Below, piece by piece: positions 10,250-22,862 of a stretch of DNA of 64,000 nt. A program made the translations under genes and the position numbers. How positions within the stretch are numbered: position 1 is the first letter of the stretch; every line of letters begins with the position of its first letter. This DNA comes from Buddleja alternifolia (taxonomy: Eukaryota; Streptophyta; Magnoliopsida; Lamiales; Scrophulariaceae), in NCBI GenBank assembly GCA_019426215.1, contig CM033404.1, forward strand, positions 4,030,001 through 4,094,000. The letters run 5' to 3'. The notes beneath the pieces are model-generated. The model ran no database searches. It had not been told where the DNA came from and saw nothing but the letters and a program-made list of their open reading frames with translations.

Positions 10250-10876
10250 CAGTTTCGGTTTTGGGCCTCGATTAACTGAACTGAATCGAAAACCGAATGA
10301 GTTTACAAATAGTATATAATTTTTATTTATAGTGGGGGCTAATGTGGAATTTTGAAATAATTTTGGGGCTAATTATGATTTCTCAACATAGGTTAAAGGT
10401 CAAAACTAAACCCAGCTCATCTCTGCCTCTTACACATTCTAACTCTCTGCCTCTCGTTTCTCACACTTGGTCTCTCTCACTGTGCCCTCGCCGTCGCCCA
10501 TCGCCTTCACAACAGCCAGCCTCCGTCTCTGTCACTGTCACCACAGCCGCCGTCGGCCATCGGCTCTCCTCACTCCTCTACACAAACTCAAACCCTAGGT
10601 AAGAAATTTAAATTAGATTATTCATTTCTTTATTTTGTAAATCAAAGGGGTAAATTATTGTCATGTTATTGGACAAAATTCATGCCCCAAATGCAAAAAA
10701 AAAAAAGCTGCTGGAATTTTTTTGGTCCAAATCGGTTAACTGAAAAATAACCGAAATGGTTTCGGTTAAAACCAAACCGAACCGAACCGTTTCATTTCGG
10801 TTCGGTTTTGGGTTTTTTCGAACCGAAATTTTGGTTGGTTCGGTTTCGATTGGGTTAACTGAAACGACCACCCCTA
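10250..10876. mobile_element. hAT-like AACCG-rich non-autonomous element, 5' end eroded
   Basis: The right end reads ...ACCACCCCTA, which reverses to TAGGGGTGGT, with dense CGGTTCGGTTT motifs inward. The middle (about 10400-10600) is a CT-rich, CpG-containing segment. It resembles in reverse the GA-rich middle of the elements at 29750-31218 and 60327-61339. The left end has lost the terminal TAGGG. An open frame over the CT-rich part is low-complexity and is not called. Confidence 0.55.
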
Positions 10877-11529
10877 AGATTGATGAGTCATAAGAAGACA
10901 GTTGTTCGTATGATTAGTAACAAAGAATAATCAAATTGAGTTCATGGAATTCTCTCGTTCAGTTTATGGACTAATAAAGGATTTTTATCTTCTAAACCCG
11001 TTGGAAGGGGCAGTGCAAGAGAAATCATAGAGAAAATCATTTTTGAATTGAATGCTTTTAATAAATTTCAAATTTGATACTCAAATGATTTTCAAAAGCT
11101 TTGTGTAATCTATATATAATCGATCTTATACAAATAGGTTGTCGAACATATGTATCATAAATTCTTTTGGTTCTGTTATACAAAGTGCACATCAAGCTAA
11201 TACAAAATTATAAAAAGGAAAAGAAAACGTAACTTACTTAATAATTATATACACTTCATTATACAACAAAGTAAGATTAATTAAAATTACTCTGCAAATT
11301 GGTTGATTAGTTATTTGCACTTTTAACCAAAAATTACTTGCATTCAAGGAGAATTTCATAAAATTTTGAAGATTATTTTATTAGGTAATTATATGATTTG
11401 TAGCGTACCTATTTTTTTTCCCACGTCAAGAGTTCAACTCACTGCAGCTGCAATAGTGCTTTTTTGTTCTTTTCTTTTTTATTTTTTTATTTGGAGTTGA
11501 AGTCCCGAAAATGTGATTTGTTTTATGAG
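10877..11529. other. AT-rich intergenic stretch
   Basis: I see no gene, recognisable element end or structured repeat here. Confidence 0.5.
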
Positions 11530-12257
11530 AAGATAAATGACTACAAAAAAAATTTGTTGTAAAAGTTCCAACATTTTGATGCGATTAATTTTCGTAACCA
11601 AATACATTGTAGCACCCATATATATTGTCGCTTAAAGAAATACAAAGACTACAAAATATTTTGTGTAGAAACTCCAATATTCTGGTACGATTATATTTCG
11701 TTGCCTATTTATTGAGTCAAACACAACAATAGATTTCGTTGCCTATTTATTGAGTCAAACACAACAACAGATTTCGTTGCCTATTTATTGAATCAACAAC
11801 CACAACAAATTTCGTTGCCTTTGAGCACTTATAGAGAACGATTTTTTTTGTTGTCCAATGTTGAGGTTTTGCAACGAATTATTATAGTTGCCTATTGACT
11901 AAAGCATTCACCACAACATATTTCGTTGCCTTTCACCACGTATAGAGGACAAAATATTTCGTTGGCACATTATGAGGTTGTGCCACGAATTGTAACGGTT
12001 GCGTAAAGAATTACTCATACGCAACAAAATATATTGTTGCAATTGCCAAAAATGGTTGCCAAATAAATTTTTCATACGACAACTCGTTGAAAAATACGTT
12101 TTTAGCAACAAAATATAATTTTCGTGCTAAAATAGTTGTTGGTAGAAAATAATATGCTACGATACCTATTTTTCGTTGCCAAAACACTATCAACCGCAAC
12201 GAAAATCACGTCGTAGTTAAAAAAATAGCTGCGGAATTTATCTTTTCTTGTAGTGTA
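11530..12257. mobile_element. CACTA-like element end with GCAACGAAAT subterminal repeats
   Basis: The right end is TTTTCTTGTAGTG (about 12244-12256), the reverse of the CACTACAAGAAAA terminus typical of plant CACTA elements. Inward are many copies of TTTCGTTGCC and its complement, including three to four ~45-bp tandem units at about 11690-11820 (TTGCCTATTTATTGAGTCAA). The left end near 11535 (GACTACAAAAAAAA) may be a decayed terminus. No transposase is present. Confidence 0.6.
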
Positions 12258-12344
12258 GGACACTATATATATATATTAAGGAGCTAAAACCCTATATTTC
12301 TATATAGAAAATCTGAAGAAAAAAATCTAAATTAACATAATTCT

Positions 12345-12790
12345 TCAACTAAAGTAAATTCTAGTTAAAAAAAATTGTTTTCTATTTTTTTTTCTTAGCA
12401 AAATTAAAATCGATTATATTTCATGTTGTAATAATTGTTCAAACTTCCTATCTAATAAGACTCTCCTCCCTCCTGAATTATCAATTCTGGATCCGACCAT
12501 TAATAAAAGTAACATTGATTGACTAAGCAATGGACTCCATGTCGTTGCATAGTTAGGTTCAGTACCTTGTTAGGTGGGACATTTTCTTATCATATCTTCT
12601 ATCATTAAGCGATTTCATCTCCGCAACTAAGTACCGTTTTTTAGAGTCTGTTAATAGACACTAGACAGGCTCAACTATTCATTGGCATACCTCTTTGATG
12701 AATTTAAATTTGTTACTGATTGCTCAGCCTGAACAATATTGTAATTTGATCTCATTAAGCGATTTCATTTCGCTAGGAGGCTAGGACACG
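12345..12790 (+). repeat. Direct repeat, copy 2, uninterrupted
   Basis: Matches 9107-9412 and then continues through AGAGTCTGTTAATAGACAC into the sequence that in copy 1 lies beyond the solo LTR (10147-10250). It is a DUF674 3'-flank block and gives the pre-insertion sequence for that LTR. Confidence 0.7.
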
Positions 12791-13254
12791 TTTAGTTTAT
12801 TAAATGTGATTGATAGGGCTTATCATCCATTTGACACCAGTGATAAATTTCAAAATAGTCAAAAATCACTGATGAACCTATCCCACACCTCGGTTGGATA
12901 AGTTACACTTCATTCTACGAGCTTTTAATTATACGTCTTTTATATGACTAGCACAAAGCACGTGTGTTGCACGTGAAAACATATGATTTGTTATATAATA
13001 TAAGACAACTTAATATAAAAACATGCATCAAATAAACATGTTTGAATTTTCATTGATTACATGTAGAGAAATTTCAATAATGTTCAATATATAAAGAAGA
13101 AAATAACAATGCAATAATCTTTCTATCTATGTGCTACATGTTAGTATGTTATATAAGTTGGCAATAAATATATATTAAAAAGAATAATACTGTTAAAATC
13201 TCTCTTGCAATTGCCTTTGTTATTCGTATGTTGACATAGTTATCATATACTTTA
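12791..13254. other. AT-rich intergenic stretch
   Basis: No supported feature. Confidence 0.4.
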
Positions 13255-13640
13255 CTCAGGATAAATTCGTTTTTGATCTCATAGGAGTTCGGCCGAAACA
13301 CTTTTAGTGGTCATATGATATTTTTTGACACTTTTGGTCTCATTAGACTCAAATTGTGACACTTTTGGTCCCGAAAGCTAAAAAATTGACGGAAAATGAC
13401 AAGTGTTTTGGACGGTGGGGACCAAAAATGAATTTAATTTAGAATTTTTATTTTATATTTCACTCGTTCTAATAGAGTGTGTGTCTCACGTTGGTATTTT
13501 TCTTCCAATAACATACGGTTGAGACCAAAAGTGTCACATTTTAAGTCCAATGAGGCCAAATGTGTCAAAAACATTCCTATGGGATTAATTAAAAGTGTTT
13601 TAGCCGAACTCCTATAGGACCAAAAGTGATATTTACCCTA
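13255..13640. mobile_element. Foldback MITE (~385 bp) with ~110-bp inverted arms
   Basis: The left arm (about 13262-13370) contains CATAGGAGTTCGGCCGAAAC and GACACTTTTGGTC. The right arm (about 13505-13632) contains the complements GACCAAAAGTGTCAC and GCCGAACTCCTATAGGACC. The ends resemble the TTTTGGTCC-containing termini of common plant MITEs. Target duplication not resolved. Confidence 0.65.
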
Positions 13641-14063
13641 CTTTCTCTTTGCAAAATATTTATGATTCATCTTGAATATTACAACAATTAAATTTCTCAT
13701 TATCATCTATCAGTAGAATTAGTTAAAAAATAGGACTAAGCTAAAATTTAGAATTTTATTAGTTTGCATTTCCCTAAGTTATAGAAGTTTATATCGCACG
13801 CTACACTCTTTTCCCTTAAGATACATGCGAAAAAGTATTACAAATGAATTTAAATTAAGGTTGAGGAAATGAATGACTCTTACAAGTTAAATCTATGCTT
13901 TCCTATTGAATAGTTGAATATTTTTTGCTTAAGTTTAATATTGTAGTAGAAAGTTAAAGATCTAGACGCAAGCACTTGCCTCGTTGTTGGTTTCATGGAT
14001 TTTAAATGATGATCAACTGTAATACCATGTGTTAAGACTTGTGCCATTGACCCTGTTAACGCG
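13641..14063. other. AT-rich intergenic stretch
   Basis: No gene or repeat recognised; it supplies the left target duplication of the next element. Confidence 0.4.
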
Positions 14064-14068
14064 ATAGT

Positions 14069-14796
14069 TGTTGGAAATCAGATGCAAATAAAGTACGAGT
14101 GACGTACTTATGGTAACAAATTCGAATAACACGTGTGCATTTCGAATTTCTCTAATCCGAGTTTGGACGAATGAGAAATTAAATGTTGAAGTTGTGGTTT
14201 GAAATCTGTGGGTTTACCGTGAATTTCTTATGATCCAATCGTGTAAAACGATGCCACGATCGTACGAGCTGTATTTTAACACACATGTGATTGGTCGTTT
14301 TTATGACAGTCAAAATCTATTTGGTCATTACATGTGAGTCATTAATGATTTTATATGAGTCATTGATCACATCACATGTGAGTCATTGATCATATCACAT
14401 GTGAGTCATTAAAGTGAGTTTAATGACTCTTATGCCCCTCTTTATCCCTATATAAACCCCCCTTCGGTATTCATTTTCTTAAGAGCGAATAACAATTCCT
14501 CTTCATTCATATTCATTCTTTGAGTTTTGTTATTCCCGGAATAATGAAATCAAGAGTTGAATTATGTTATTATTGAGAGTTCGAAACAGGGTTTCGTTCG
14601 TGGGTCTCGGTTTTGAAGTGGTTCAATCCCGAGAATAATCGTTGTATCTTGGGACACAAATTGCACGAACCCGTACCACCAATAGCAGGGCTATAGCGGG
14701 GCAATATTGTGTTGAGGATAGAGAGTTCAACTCTCGCCTCGATTCAGATTTTGCATATCCATTTTATCACAATCAAATTATTCATTTTAACCAACA
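14069..14796 (+). repeat. 5' LTR of the 6-kb element
   Basis: Begins TGTTGGAAATCAGATG and ends TTTTAACCAACA. It contains repeated CATGTGAGTCATT motifs (about 14330-14410) and a TATA motif (CCCTATATAAACCC, about 14445) consistent with a promoter. Confidence 0.9.
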
Positions 14797-16500
14797 AACT
14801 TAACACAATATTATTCAAATTTGATGTGAGTAAAATGGATCAAATCTGGATAACTCGATTTGATGCCAAAAATTTGGATTTTGATAATTTGGAATCAGGT
14901 TTGGGGCTGGAAAATCGAGAGAGAAAGATCCGATTTGTTTGGAACAAAGATTTGGAAAAATCTGAAATTTTGTGATTTGGAATCACAATAATTTGAACTA
15001 AAATCTGATTTTGATGTTCTTGGAATTTTTCGATTGGATCAAAATTCTGGAAATCTAAAAATCGAGATTTGAATCGGGTTGGACCCGGTTTGGTTGAATT
15101 GCCGCCGTGCAACACAACTAATTGTCGCTGGGTTTGAGACATCAAATCTGCCGTGTGGTGGGGTTAGGTGTCGGTGAACTCACCGCCGTAACCCATCGCA
15201 GACGGTACTTGGGTGATGTTGCTGCCTCTGTTCGCCGGCGAAGCCATGAAAATGGCAGGTGCGATTTTCGAATCTCACGAAAAAGAAATTGCTCGGAGCG
15301 AATTTCTTGTGGCCCTCGAATCCCGTTAATGATGGGTCGCTTAGAGGCCTCAACTGGGTTACCGCCGAAAATGGCGAATTTCTGGCAACGCGAGGATCGA
15401 CAAATCTCGCTGAAAAATCCTCCCGGATCGGAGAATCTGGTGGAGTGATATTGGCCGACGTGGGTCACCGAGGGTGATGCCATTAACGCCGCTTGAAACA
15501 CTGATGGAATCACTAGAAGGGGTGATGGTAGTGCCGCCAAAGATCGGATTTGGTCTGACGGGGATCTGCTCGGAGCAGATTCTTGAAGATGATGAATCGC
15601 GGTCGCCGTACGCTATAGGCGTGCGCCTCTTGGAGTAGCACTCGAATCGCCGCCTGGCCGTCGAACTTCGCCAGACATCGCCCGCCGCTGAAATCGCCGG
15701 ATTTGGCCATTAATGGGGGTTGCTTGGTTTGATGGTTTTGAACTCCAAATCATCGGTTTAGAGTCGTTCAGGGATTTGGCCTTCGTCAAGGAGGTGGCCG
15801 GATTCCATGAAAAATTGAATGTGAAAATTGTTGCTGCCGGGCAAAAGAAAAAGGAATGTGATGTTGCTTTTAGTTTTTTAAACAAAAGCAAAAAGTAAAA
15901 AGCAAAAGTCAAAACTTTTCCTTAATGGACGGCTGGGTTAACAATTGTTTTTCATGATGACTCTTTAACTTTTGTTTATTTTATATTGGTAATTTTATGT
16001 TATGTTGACCATCAGAGTACATTCGGACGTGGGCTTGGATCAAAGTACTTAGAACAGTAGTTGGTCTCGGCCCATTGTGACGTTGGTCAATTATCTGGCA
16101 TAGTTCTGGGCTGGGCTCAGTGAATGACATAAACCCAACACTTATTTTAAATTAAATTGAGTTGGATCCAACACATTTAAATTTAAAATGAGAGTGGGCT
16201 TGGGTCAAGAGATCTTAATTGAAATTAGTTTGGGTTGGACCCACCACCTATTTTAAATTAAATTGGGTTGGACCCAACATATTTAAGTTTAAAATGAGAG
16301 TGGACTTGGGCCACTGAATTTCAATTGAATTAAATTGGGTTGGACCCAATTGACTAAATTAAATGGGATTTAATTTGGTAATTGATTAAATTGGATTTAA
16401 TCATCCTATCAAAATTAAACTGGATTTAATTTTGTTGTAATCATTTTGAGTTTGTCTATTAAATAAAATAGATTTATGTTAATATGACCAAAATGATGCG
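14797..16500 (+). other. Leader region of the 6-kb element: GC-rich block and tandem repeats
   Basis: From about 15100 to 15720 the base composition is far more GC-rich than the surroundings, with many CpG-containing GCCG motifs and open frames on both strands. No protein family was recognised. At about 16030-16400 imperfect ~115-bp repeats carry GGGTTGGACCCAACA and AAAATGAGAGTGGGCTTGG. This could be the element's long leader or captured host sequence; I cannot decide. Confidence 0.5.
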
Positions 16501-16669
16501 CGTGGAGCGCTGTTGCTCATCGTGGATAGCAACGTTAGATGTCCCAAATCGCATCGCCAGAAGTTGTTGGTATTATTTATCCCAAAAATAATCTCGAGGA
16601 GATAAGGGGATTTAATCAATTCTGGTGTATCGCAGAATTGTGGGGGAAAGAGGCAATCCTCCAGCGAAC

Positions 16670-16960
16670 TATGTTTTTAAAAGTAGCCATTGTTAGTTAT
16701 AGTTGTAGTGTTATATTGTGCTATTAAATTCGTCTAGTTAATTCTGTCGAGAAGATTGGGTTTTAAGCGCGACCGTTGTGACGCCTCCAATCTTTCCTGA
16801 GAATTAAATCTAGTGTGGTTTTCTAGTACAATATTCACTCTCTATTTCTATAATTGGTGGAATATGACTCTGAGTTCCACAACAAGTGGTTAGAGCTCGG
16901 GTATTCTGAGTATGCTCTGTGGTTGCAGTTTAATCTGATCTTCCACATCAGAAAAGTTTT
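16670..16960 (+). repeat. Embedded LTR end and primer region of a second copia family
   Basis: This matches 40275-40560 closely, that is, the 3' end of the LTR at 39972-40479 plus its primer site and first internal bases. Here the primer site is damaged (AGTGGTTAGAGCTCGGG instead of AGTGGTATCAGAGCTCGGG). Finding one family's LTR/primer junction inside another element indicates a chimeric or nested origin. Confidence 0.75.
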
Positions 16961-17269
16961 CCCTGGATATTTGACTTTGAAAATGTGGAGGTTTTGGAAT
17001 ACCGAAAATCCAAATGGTCAAGGACCATTGACTGCATATTGGATATGCACTTCATAGCGTATCTCGTACATAAAGTCAAGAAATTCTGATATTCATGACG
17101 GTAAAATCATGGAATATAGAATCGTTGTCTTTTCTCGAGGATACTGGATATCTGACACAAACGACTCTAAGTCCACGAGTGGTTCTGGTTTACCATCGGT
17201 GGAGAAGCAGTGTCATTGAAATCATCTAAATCAACTTGTATAGATCATGTCAGAATTCATAGCTTTAGA

Positions 17270-18790
17270 TAAAGTTGATAAAAAAGCTGAGTGACTATAC
17301 AATATTTAGAAGAGAACCCAGGTTGGAATCTTGGACGTATAAGAGTAAAAACCAGGTTTTAACCAAGTTCCAAACCAAGTGCACATCTTACACTCCGGCT
17401 GATGAGCGGATGATGTTTATGGAAAACTTGATCACGTCACTTGTGGTTGGAATAGGTAAAGTGGTGTAGTGCATAAACTTGGACGTCGTCACTTTAAACT
17501 ATACAGTTGTTGAGTGAGATCGGTCCTAATGTTTGTGGCACATATTCTCTGAAGAGAGAAACGTCTAGACGACGTGGTGTATGAAGTACACAACTTGGTC
17601 AAAAATACGAAGGATTTGACCATTGGAGTACAATCGAGAAAGTCGATCAAACATCCGATGGTGCGTCGTTCAAAGAATTTGATGCAAGTGTGGTAGTATT
17701 CACCATGGTCTAATGATATTTTCGAACGCCAAAATCATACTCTAAAGAAGATAATGATGCGTTGGATAAATTCAAAATTGTGGGGGACGTGGTCCTAGAT
17801 AACTACATTCTGAACGAAGGTCCCACGTAGTAGTAAGAGTAAGAATCTGCCTGAAAGATGGCAAGATTTCCTACAGTTACGTACAAATGTGGGGGCTGTG
17901 GGTTAAGGTAAAAACACCCAAACCTTAACAAGGTTACAAGGCGTACTTGGTAGCCAAAGGGAACCTTCAAATGGTAGACCTTGATTTCGTCTTTTCATGT
18001 TTTCGGGAATGAGAATTAAATCCATAAAATATTCATTGTTGTTGCTAATTTGCATAACCATGAGATATTTGAAATGGATATTAAGACTGTGTTCCTTAAA
18101 CAAAGGATTAGATGAGGAAGTTCACATGGAACTAACCGAGGGGTATGTTGGGTCGGTATACGGACTCGAACATAGCTCCAAAGTAGTGGCATGAAAGGTT
18201 TGACAAAATATTATGTTTTCAAACGACTTCATAATCAACAAGCGTGATACATGTGGTTTTAACAAAACACATAGCTCATAGTATGAAATTTCACTAAGGT
18301 TCAAAGCCAAAAGCTACCTTTTCTGGTGTGAAAGTTTGATATGTTGATTATGTAAGTAATCATGACTACTGAAAGGATGTTGAAAAAGAATTCGACATAA
18401 ATGATATGGGTACGGTCCAAAGACTTGTCTTACTGAGACTATACTTGGAAAATTTAGTTTCCATAACAGTGCTCTTGTAAGAAAGTGACAAAAAACTTGG
18501 TTGAGAACCATGGTGAACCCATATTGAAATATGCACATATGCCCAATTTGATATATTGAGACAATAAGTCGGCAATAGCACGTGCATACAATTGCGACTG
18601 TTAGTCTGCAATAACAAAGGCATATAGTGGCATAAGTAATGGTAAGTCTAGACAGGCTTGTCGTAGGCATAATACCATTAAGCAGTTGATCTATAATGGC
18701 ATTATCTCCACTGATCATGGAGGATAAAGTAGATCCTTTGACGAAAGGACTTCCATAGAGATCAAATAGACTGCCTATCAAGAGGAATGG
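17270..18790 (+). pseudogene. Degenerate copia polyprotein (protease, integrase, RT, RNase H remnants)
   Basis: Recognisable fragments occur in copia order, in shifting frames. A protease-region trace is at about 17380-17465 (VVGIGKVV). The integrase SPxSNGxxERxNxTLK-like stretch is at about 17695-17760 (ERQNHTLKKIMM). A reverse-transcriptase trace is at about 17910-18150, around AYLVAKGN and the decayed WQMDVKTAFL region. RNase H ends at about 18555-18760 (DNKSAIARA, NGKSR, DKVDPLTKGLP). There are many stops and internal deletions. The remnants are too short for any enzyme to work. The following 600 bases to the second LTR are non-coding. Confidence 0.75.
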
Positions 18791-19368
18791 GGTTAAAGAC
18801 TACAAATTAAGAATGGACACAGCGGTAACCTAACCATGTTGACTGGAGATCCCAAGATCATGGTTCAATGGGAAAACTAAGTTGTGAAAATTCAGTATGG
18901 CGCTTAGGAGTTTATCTCCAAACCCATTGCCTAGGATAAAGAAGTGCAACCTGCAAGTTGTAGCAAAAGGTTAAGCCGGACTTTTAATGATTCCTATACT
19001 GTCTAAATGAAGTGGAGTATGGCAGGATACTCTTAAATAGGAAGTCACCTATGTAAGTGTGAGGTGTAGGCCGCCTCAACATTGGGCAAAATATAAACAC
19101 TTATGAATCCAAGAGGGGGTGCCACGGCCAAAATGGACCCAACAGTGAGAACGAAATCTATTCGAGAGACTACGGTGTGAATATCATTGTCTTGGTTTAC
19201 ACGAACGGCTGAACAATTCAAGACATTGCGTTCATTGGGCAGCCTAGTAAATCCGATTATATTTCACTAAGAAAGGTTCAAAGCCAAAAGCTACCTCTTC
19301 TGATGCTATAGTTTTTCACCCGAACTCTCAATGTGTCTGCATATGTTAATTTCATTCGTGTGGGGGAT

Positions 19369-20096
19369 TGTTGGAAATCAGATGCAAATAAAGTACGAGT
19401 GACGTACTTATGGTAACAAATTCGAATAACACGTGTGCATTTCGAATTTCTCTAATCCGAGTTTGGACGAATGAGAAATTAAATGTTGAAGTTGTGGTTT
19501 GAAATCTGTGGGTTTACCGTGAATTTCTTATGATCCAATCGTGTAAAACGATGCCACGATCGTACGAGCTGTATTTTAACACACATGTGATTGGTCGTTT
19601 TTATGACAGTCAAAATCTATTTGGTCATTACATGTGAGTCATTAATGATTTTATATGAGTCATTGATCACATCACATGTGAGTCATTGATCATATCACAT
19701 GTGAGTCATTAAAGTGAGTTTAATGACTCTTATGCCCCTCTTTATCCCTATATAAACCCCCCTTGGGTATTCATTTTCTTAAGAGCGAATAACAATTCCT
19801 CTTCATTCATATTCATTCTTTGAGTTTTGTTATTCCCGGAATAATGAAATCAAGAGTTGAATTATGTTATTATTGAGAGTTCGAAACAGGGTTTCGTTCG
19901 TGGGTCTCGGTTTTGAAGTGGTTCAATCCCGAGAATAATCGTTGTATCTTGGGACACAAATTGCACGAACCCGTACCACCAATAGCAGGGCTATAGCGGG
20001 GCAATATTGTGTTGAGAATAGAGAGTTCAACTCTCGCCTCGATTCAGATTTTGCATATCCATTTTATCACAATCAAATTATTCATTTTAACCAACA
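19369..20096 (+). repeat. 3' LTR of the 6-kb element
   Basis: Same length as the 5' LTR. I saw two differences: C/G in CCTTCGGTAT/CCTTGGGTAT and G/A in GAGGATAG/GAGAATAG. It is followed directly by the target duplication ATAGT. Confidence 0.9.
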
Positions 20097-20101
20097 ATAG
20101 T

Positions 20102-22449
20102 TGCCTTAAAACTTGTCTATTGCAAGAAATTGGGTTGTGAACATATTTGTTCGAAAGAAATGCCTAATAGAGACACATATGTTCATTAACCAATACTTAT
20201 AAATTTCTCATTTCACATTTTTATTCAAATTGTCGGCCACGTCCCTTACATCCATTATTTTAAAAAAAATTGTAGAACATAATGTTAACAAAATTTATTA
20301 GAAATCTAAAGATACACAAATTGAATTTTACGAAAATTGTAGAACATATGCTTAACAGAATTATTATTAGTAATCTAAAAGTACACAAATTGAATATTAG
20401 GAGGCCGCTCGTGACAATTTAAGGAGCAACCATTTCTTACCCCATCACCCAACCCTGCTTTGCCTATCACCCTTGCTCCTAAATCACAAAAAGTCTTAAA
20501 TATCAGGTTGAATATTGTTCAATATTATTTGAAAATAATTATAGCAGAAAATCTCTTGGCAGCTGATAGTAAATTGGAATTGATTATAATGACGGAGACA
20601 AATCGAGTTCAACTTGAAAAATGATTGGTTTAGAAACATTAAACTTATTTTCAATACTTTATTGTAAAAGTTCTTCAAGAAAATAGATATAATAATATTT
20701 TCTTACTAATTTTATGTCATATTGGATAATCTGTATTTAAATGCGTTGAGTAAAATTTTAGATTATATCTTTCAAGGTCATAGTCTATATATTAGTATTT
20801 TAGCTACAACTAATACTAATCTTACTCTTGATTTTCTTTCTTTACCCTGTCAAAGTACAACATGAAGGTTTATATTTATTAATAATCTTAAACAATATGT
20901 TTTAGACATGTTAATCAATAAATTACAACGGGCATGCATGTAGCAATTGTAGACTTCATTGATTTACAAAACTTTTGTAGGTCTACATCATATTTAAAAA
21001 AGAAATACATGTTTTTTTATAATTTATCTTTATATAAATTATTGAATTTGATGTTGCCACTTTATAACAGTTATTTGGTAAAATTATTTTTATATTTTTT
21101 GACAAATGACAATTTGTTATGTGTGTGATACATTAGTTTTTGTTAATGAAATTGTCGTACATAGCACATACATCCTCACTACGACCGACGTTTTTAAACA
21201 TTTGGAGAGGCTAATTAATTGTCTACAACGTAGAAGGATACTTGGGTATAATTTGTTATTTCATATCATCACGTATCTAAAATCATAGGATGCATGAACA
21301 AAGGCGGCCACAATGTGGTCATGGTAGTCTGAGATTGTATTCGGATTTCATTTCCCCAAAACAATTATTGTGGAATTCCTCGAGACAATTGTTATACTCC
21401 TAAATTTGTGTTCAAAGGTCATTGAATTCGGTGAATATAGACATCTCATGTTTTACAAGTAAAGATAAGGAGATATCATAAATGACTCGAATAATTTATT
21501 ACAAAATTACTTCATTTGAAAAGAATAAAATATCTTCCTCAATGTTTTTCTTGACCGAATTCTCGATTCAAACTTAGCATAAAAAAAGCACAAAACACTA
21601 AAAATAAAACATGTTGCAGAATTGATCACTCCCTGCCCTAAAGCTCTCAATACCTTTTTTTTTATTATTCTCTTCATAATAATATACTCGTAGTAAAATG
21701 GGTACTAGATCATGATAATATACAAGCCCATAGAAACATTAATTACTTGTGCAAGTCAGGAATTACAAGAAACAACCATGGTACTCATGTAAAGATGTAA
21801 TTTTTTTGAAACTCTGGTGTGAATAGCTATCAAAATCCTTAAATAATATATGTGAAATCAACAAACAACTAAATCGAGAGCCAAAAACTGTCTTTAATTA
21901 CTCATGAATGCAAAAACATTTCAACATGAAATATTGATATGCCAAGTCAATAAAGAATTTGAAGATGTCATTAATTGATCCACCACAATACGTAGATGAA
22001 TCCAAATCTTGAATGACTATGTTTCAAGCATTCCTAGGAATTGATTGATTTCAATGATTTTGTGATTTTAGAGCATAAACCTAAACATGAGAGCTTGAAA
22101 CCATAGAATTCTCATGAGAATAGATTTTCAACTATATATAGCATATAACTTTCTGCTCCTGCTAATCAAAATGGAAAAACCCATATAAATACAAGTGAAT
22201 AAATAAGAGTTACAAATCATTTAAACTTAATACTAATTAGAAAGTTGGATTTTATAGCATATAAATGCTACAACAAGAAAAGTCCTTTTTAATTAAATGT
22301 AAGTAGTGGGCCAATTTGAGGCATCTAATTATGCAATACGTGAGGTGGAAAGGTAAGCTTTATTGAGATGTTAATAAGGGCTATATTGTATTTTCACAAT
22401 TGGAACACACTTTTAGTATAGATATAGATTAAGTGAAGACTAACCAAAA
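20102..22449. other. AT-rich intergenic stretch (2.3 kb)
   Basis: No gene or element end recognised. A short local repeat of TGTAGAACATA with nearby ACACAAATTGAAT sequence occurs at about 20270-20400. Short open frames have no recognisable product. Confidence 0.4.
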
Positions 22450-22862
22450 AAATTTAATTATTTCATTATACTATCAGTACAATAAAAAGTATTGTTAGTG
22501 ACAAAATTGAAGTGTCAATGTTAAAATTGTCACTAGATATATATAATGAGTGACAATAATTTTTGCTTTGTCACAAAGAAAAAATTTAGTGACAAGAGTT
22601 TTTTTTAAATTATCACTATTGAGTATTGACAATTAGTGACACATGTATAGTGACAACCATAATTGTTATCACTAAAGGTATGTCACTAATCGTCAATAGT
22701 GACAACAAATTTCTTGTCACCAAATCTTGTTACTATTAAACATGTAAAACTTATTCTTGTGACAAAACAAAAAATCTTGTCACTAAAAATTTATAATTAG
22801 TGACAATTTTTATATTGTCACTTGACATTTTGTCATTAATATATTATTTTTTTGTAGTGTAT
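22450..22862. mobile_element. CACTA-like MITE with TTGTCACTA subterminal repeats
   Basis: The right end is TTTTTTTGTAGTG (about 22847-22859), a CACTA-type terminus. Inside are more than a dozen copies of TAGTGACA/TGTCACTA in both directions, able to form stem-loops. No transposase. The left terminus is not clear. Confidence 0.6.

Larger units (their letters stand above)
14069..20096 (+). mobile_element. Full-length non-autonomous Ty1/copia element (6.03 kb), target duplication ATAGT
   Basis: Two 728-bp LTRs (14069-14796 and 19369-20096) are flanked by ATAGT at 14064-14068 and 20097-20101. A polypurine tract (GTGTGGGGGAT) abuts the second LTR. By eye I found only two substitutions between the LTRs, which implies recent insertion. 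The interior nevertheless contains only shattered remains of protease, integrase, reverse transcriptase and RNase H in copia order. It must have been mobilised in trans. No TGGTATCAGAGC site follows LTR 1; the priming tRNA is unclear. Confidence 0.9.

Noticed and set aside
15122..15912. Protein-coding genes in the GC-rich block
   Set aside because: Overlapping frames on both strands, no recognisable family, and the block lies inside a retroelement leader. Listed as an oddity only.
18314..18781. A 155-codon frame on the - strand
   Set aside because: Antisense to the degenerate copia RNase H remnant, with no recognised domain.
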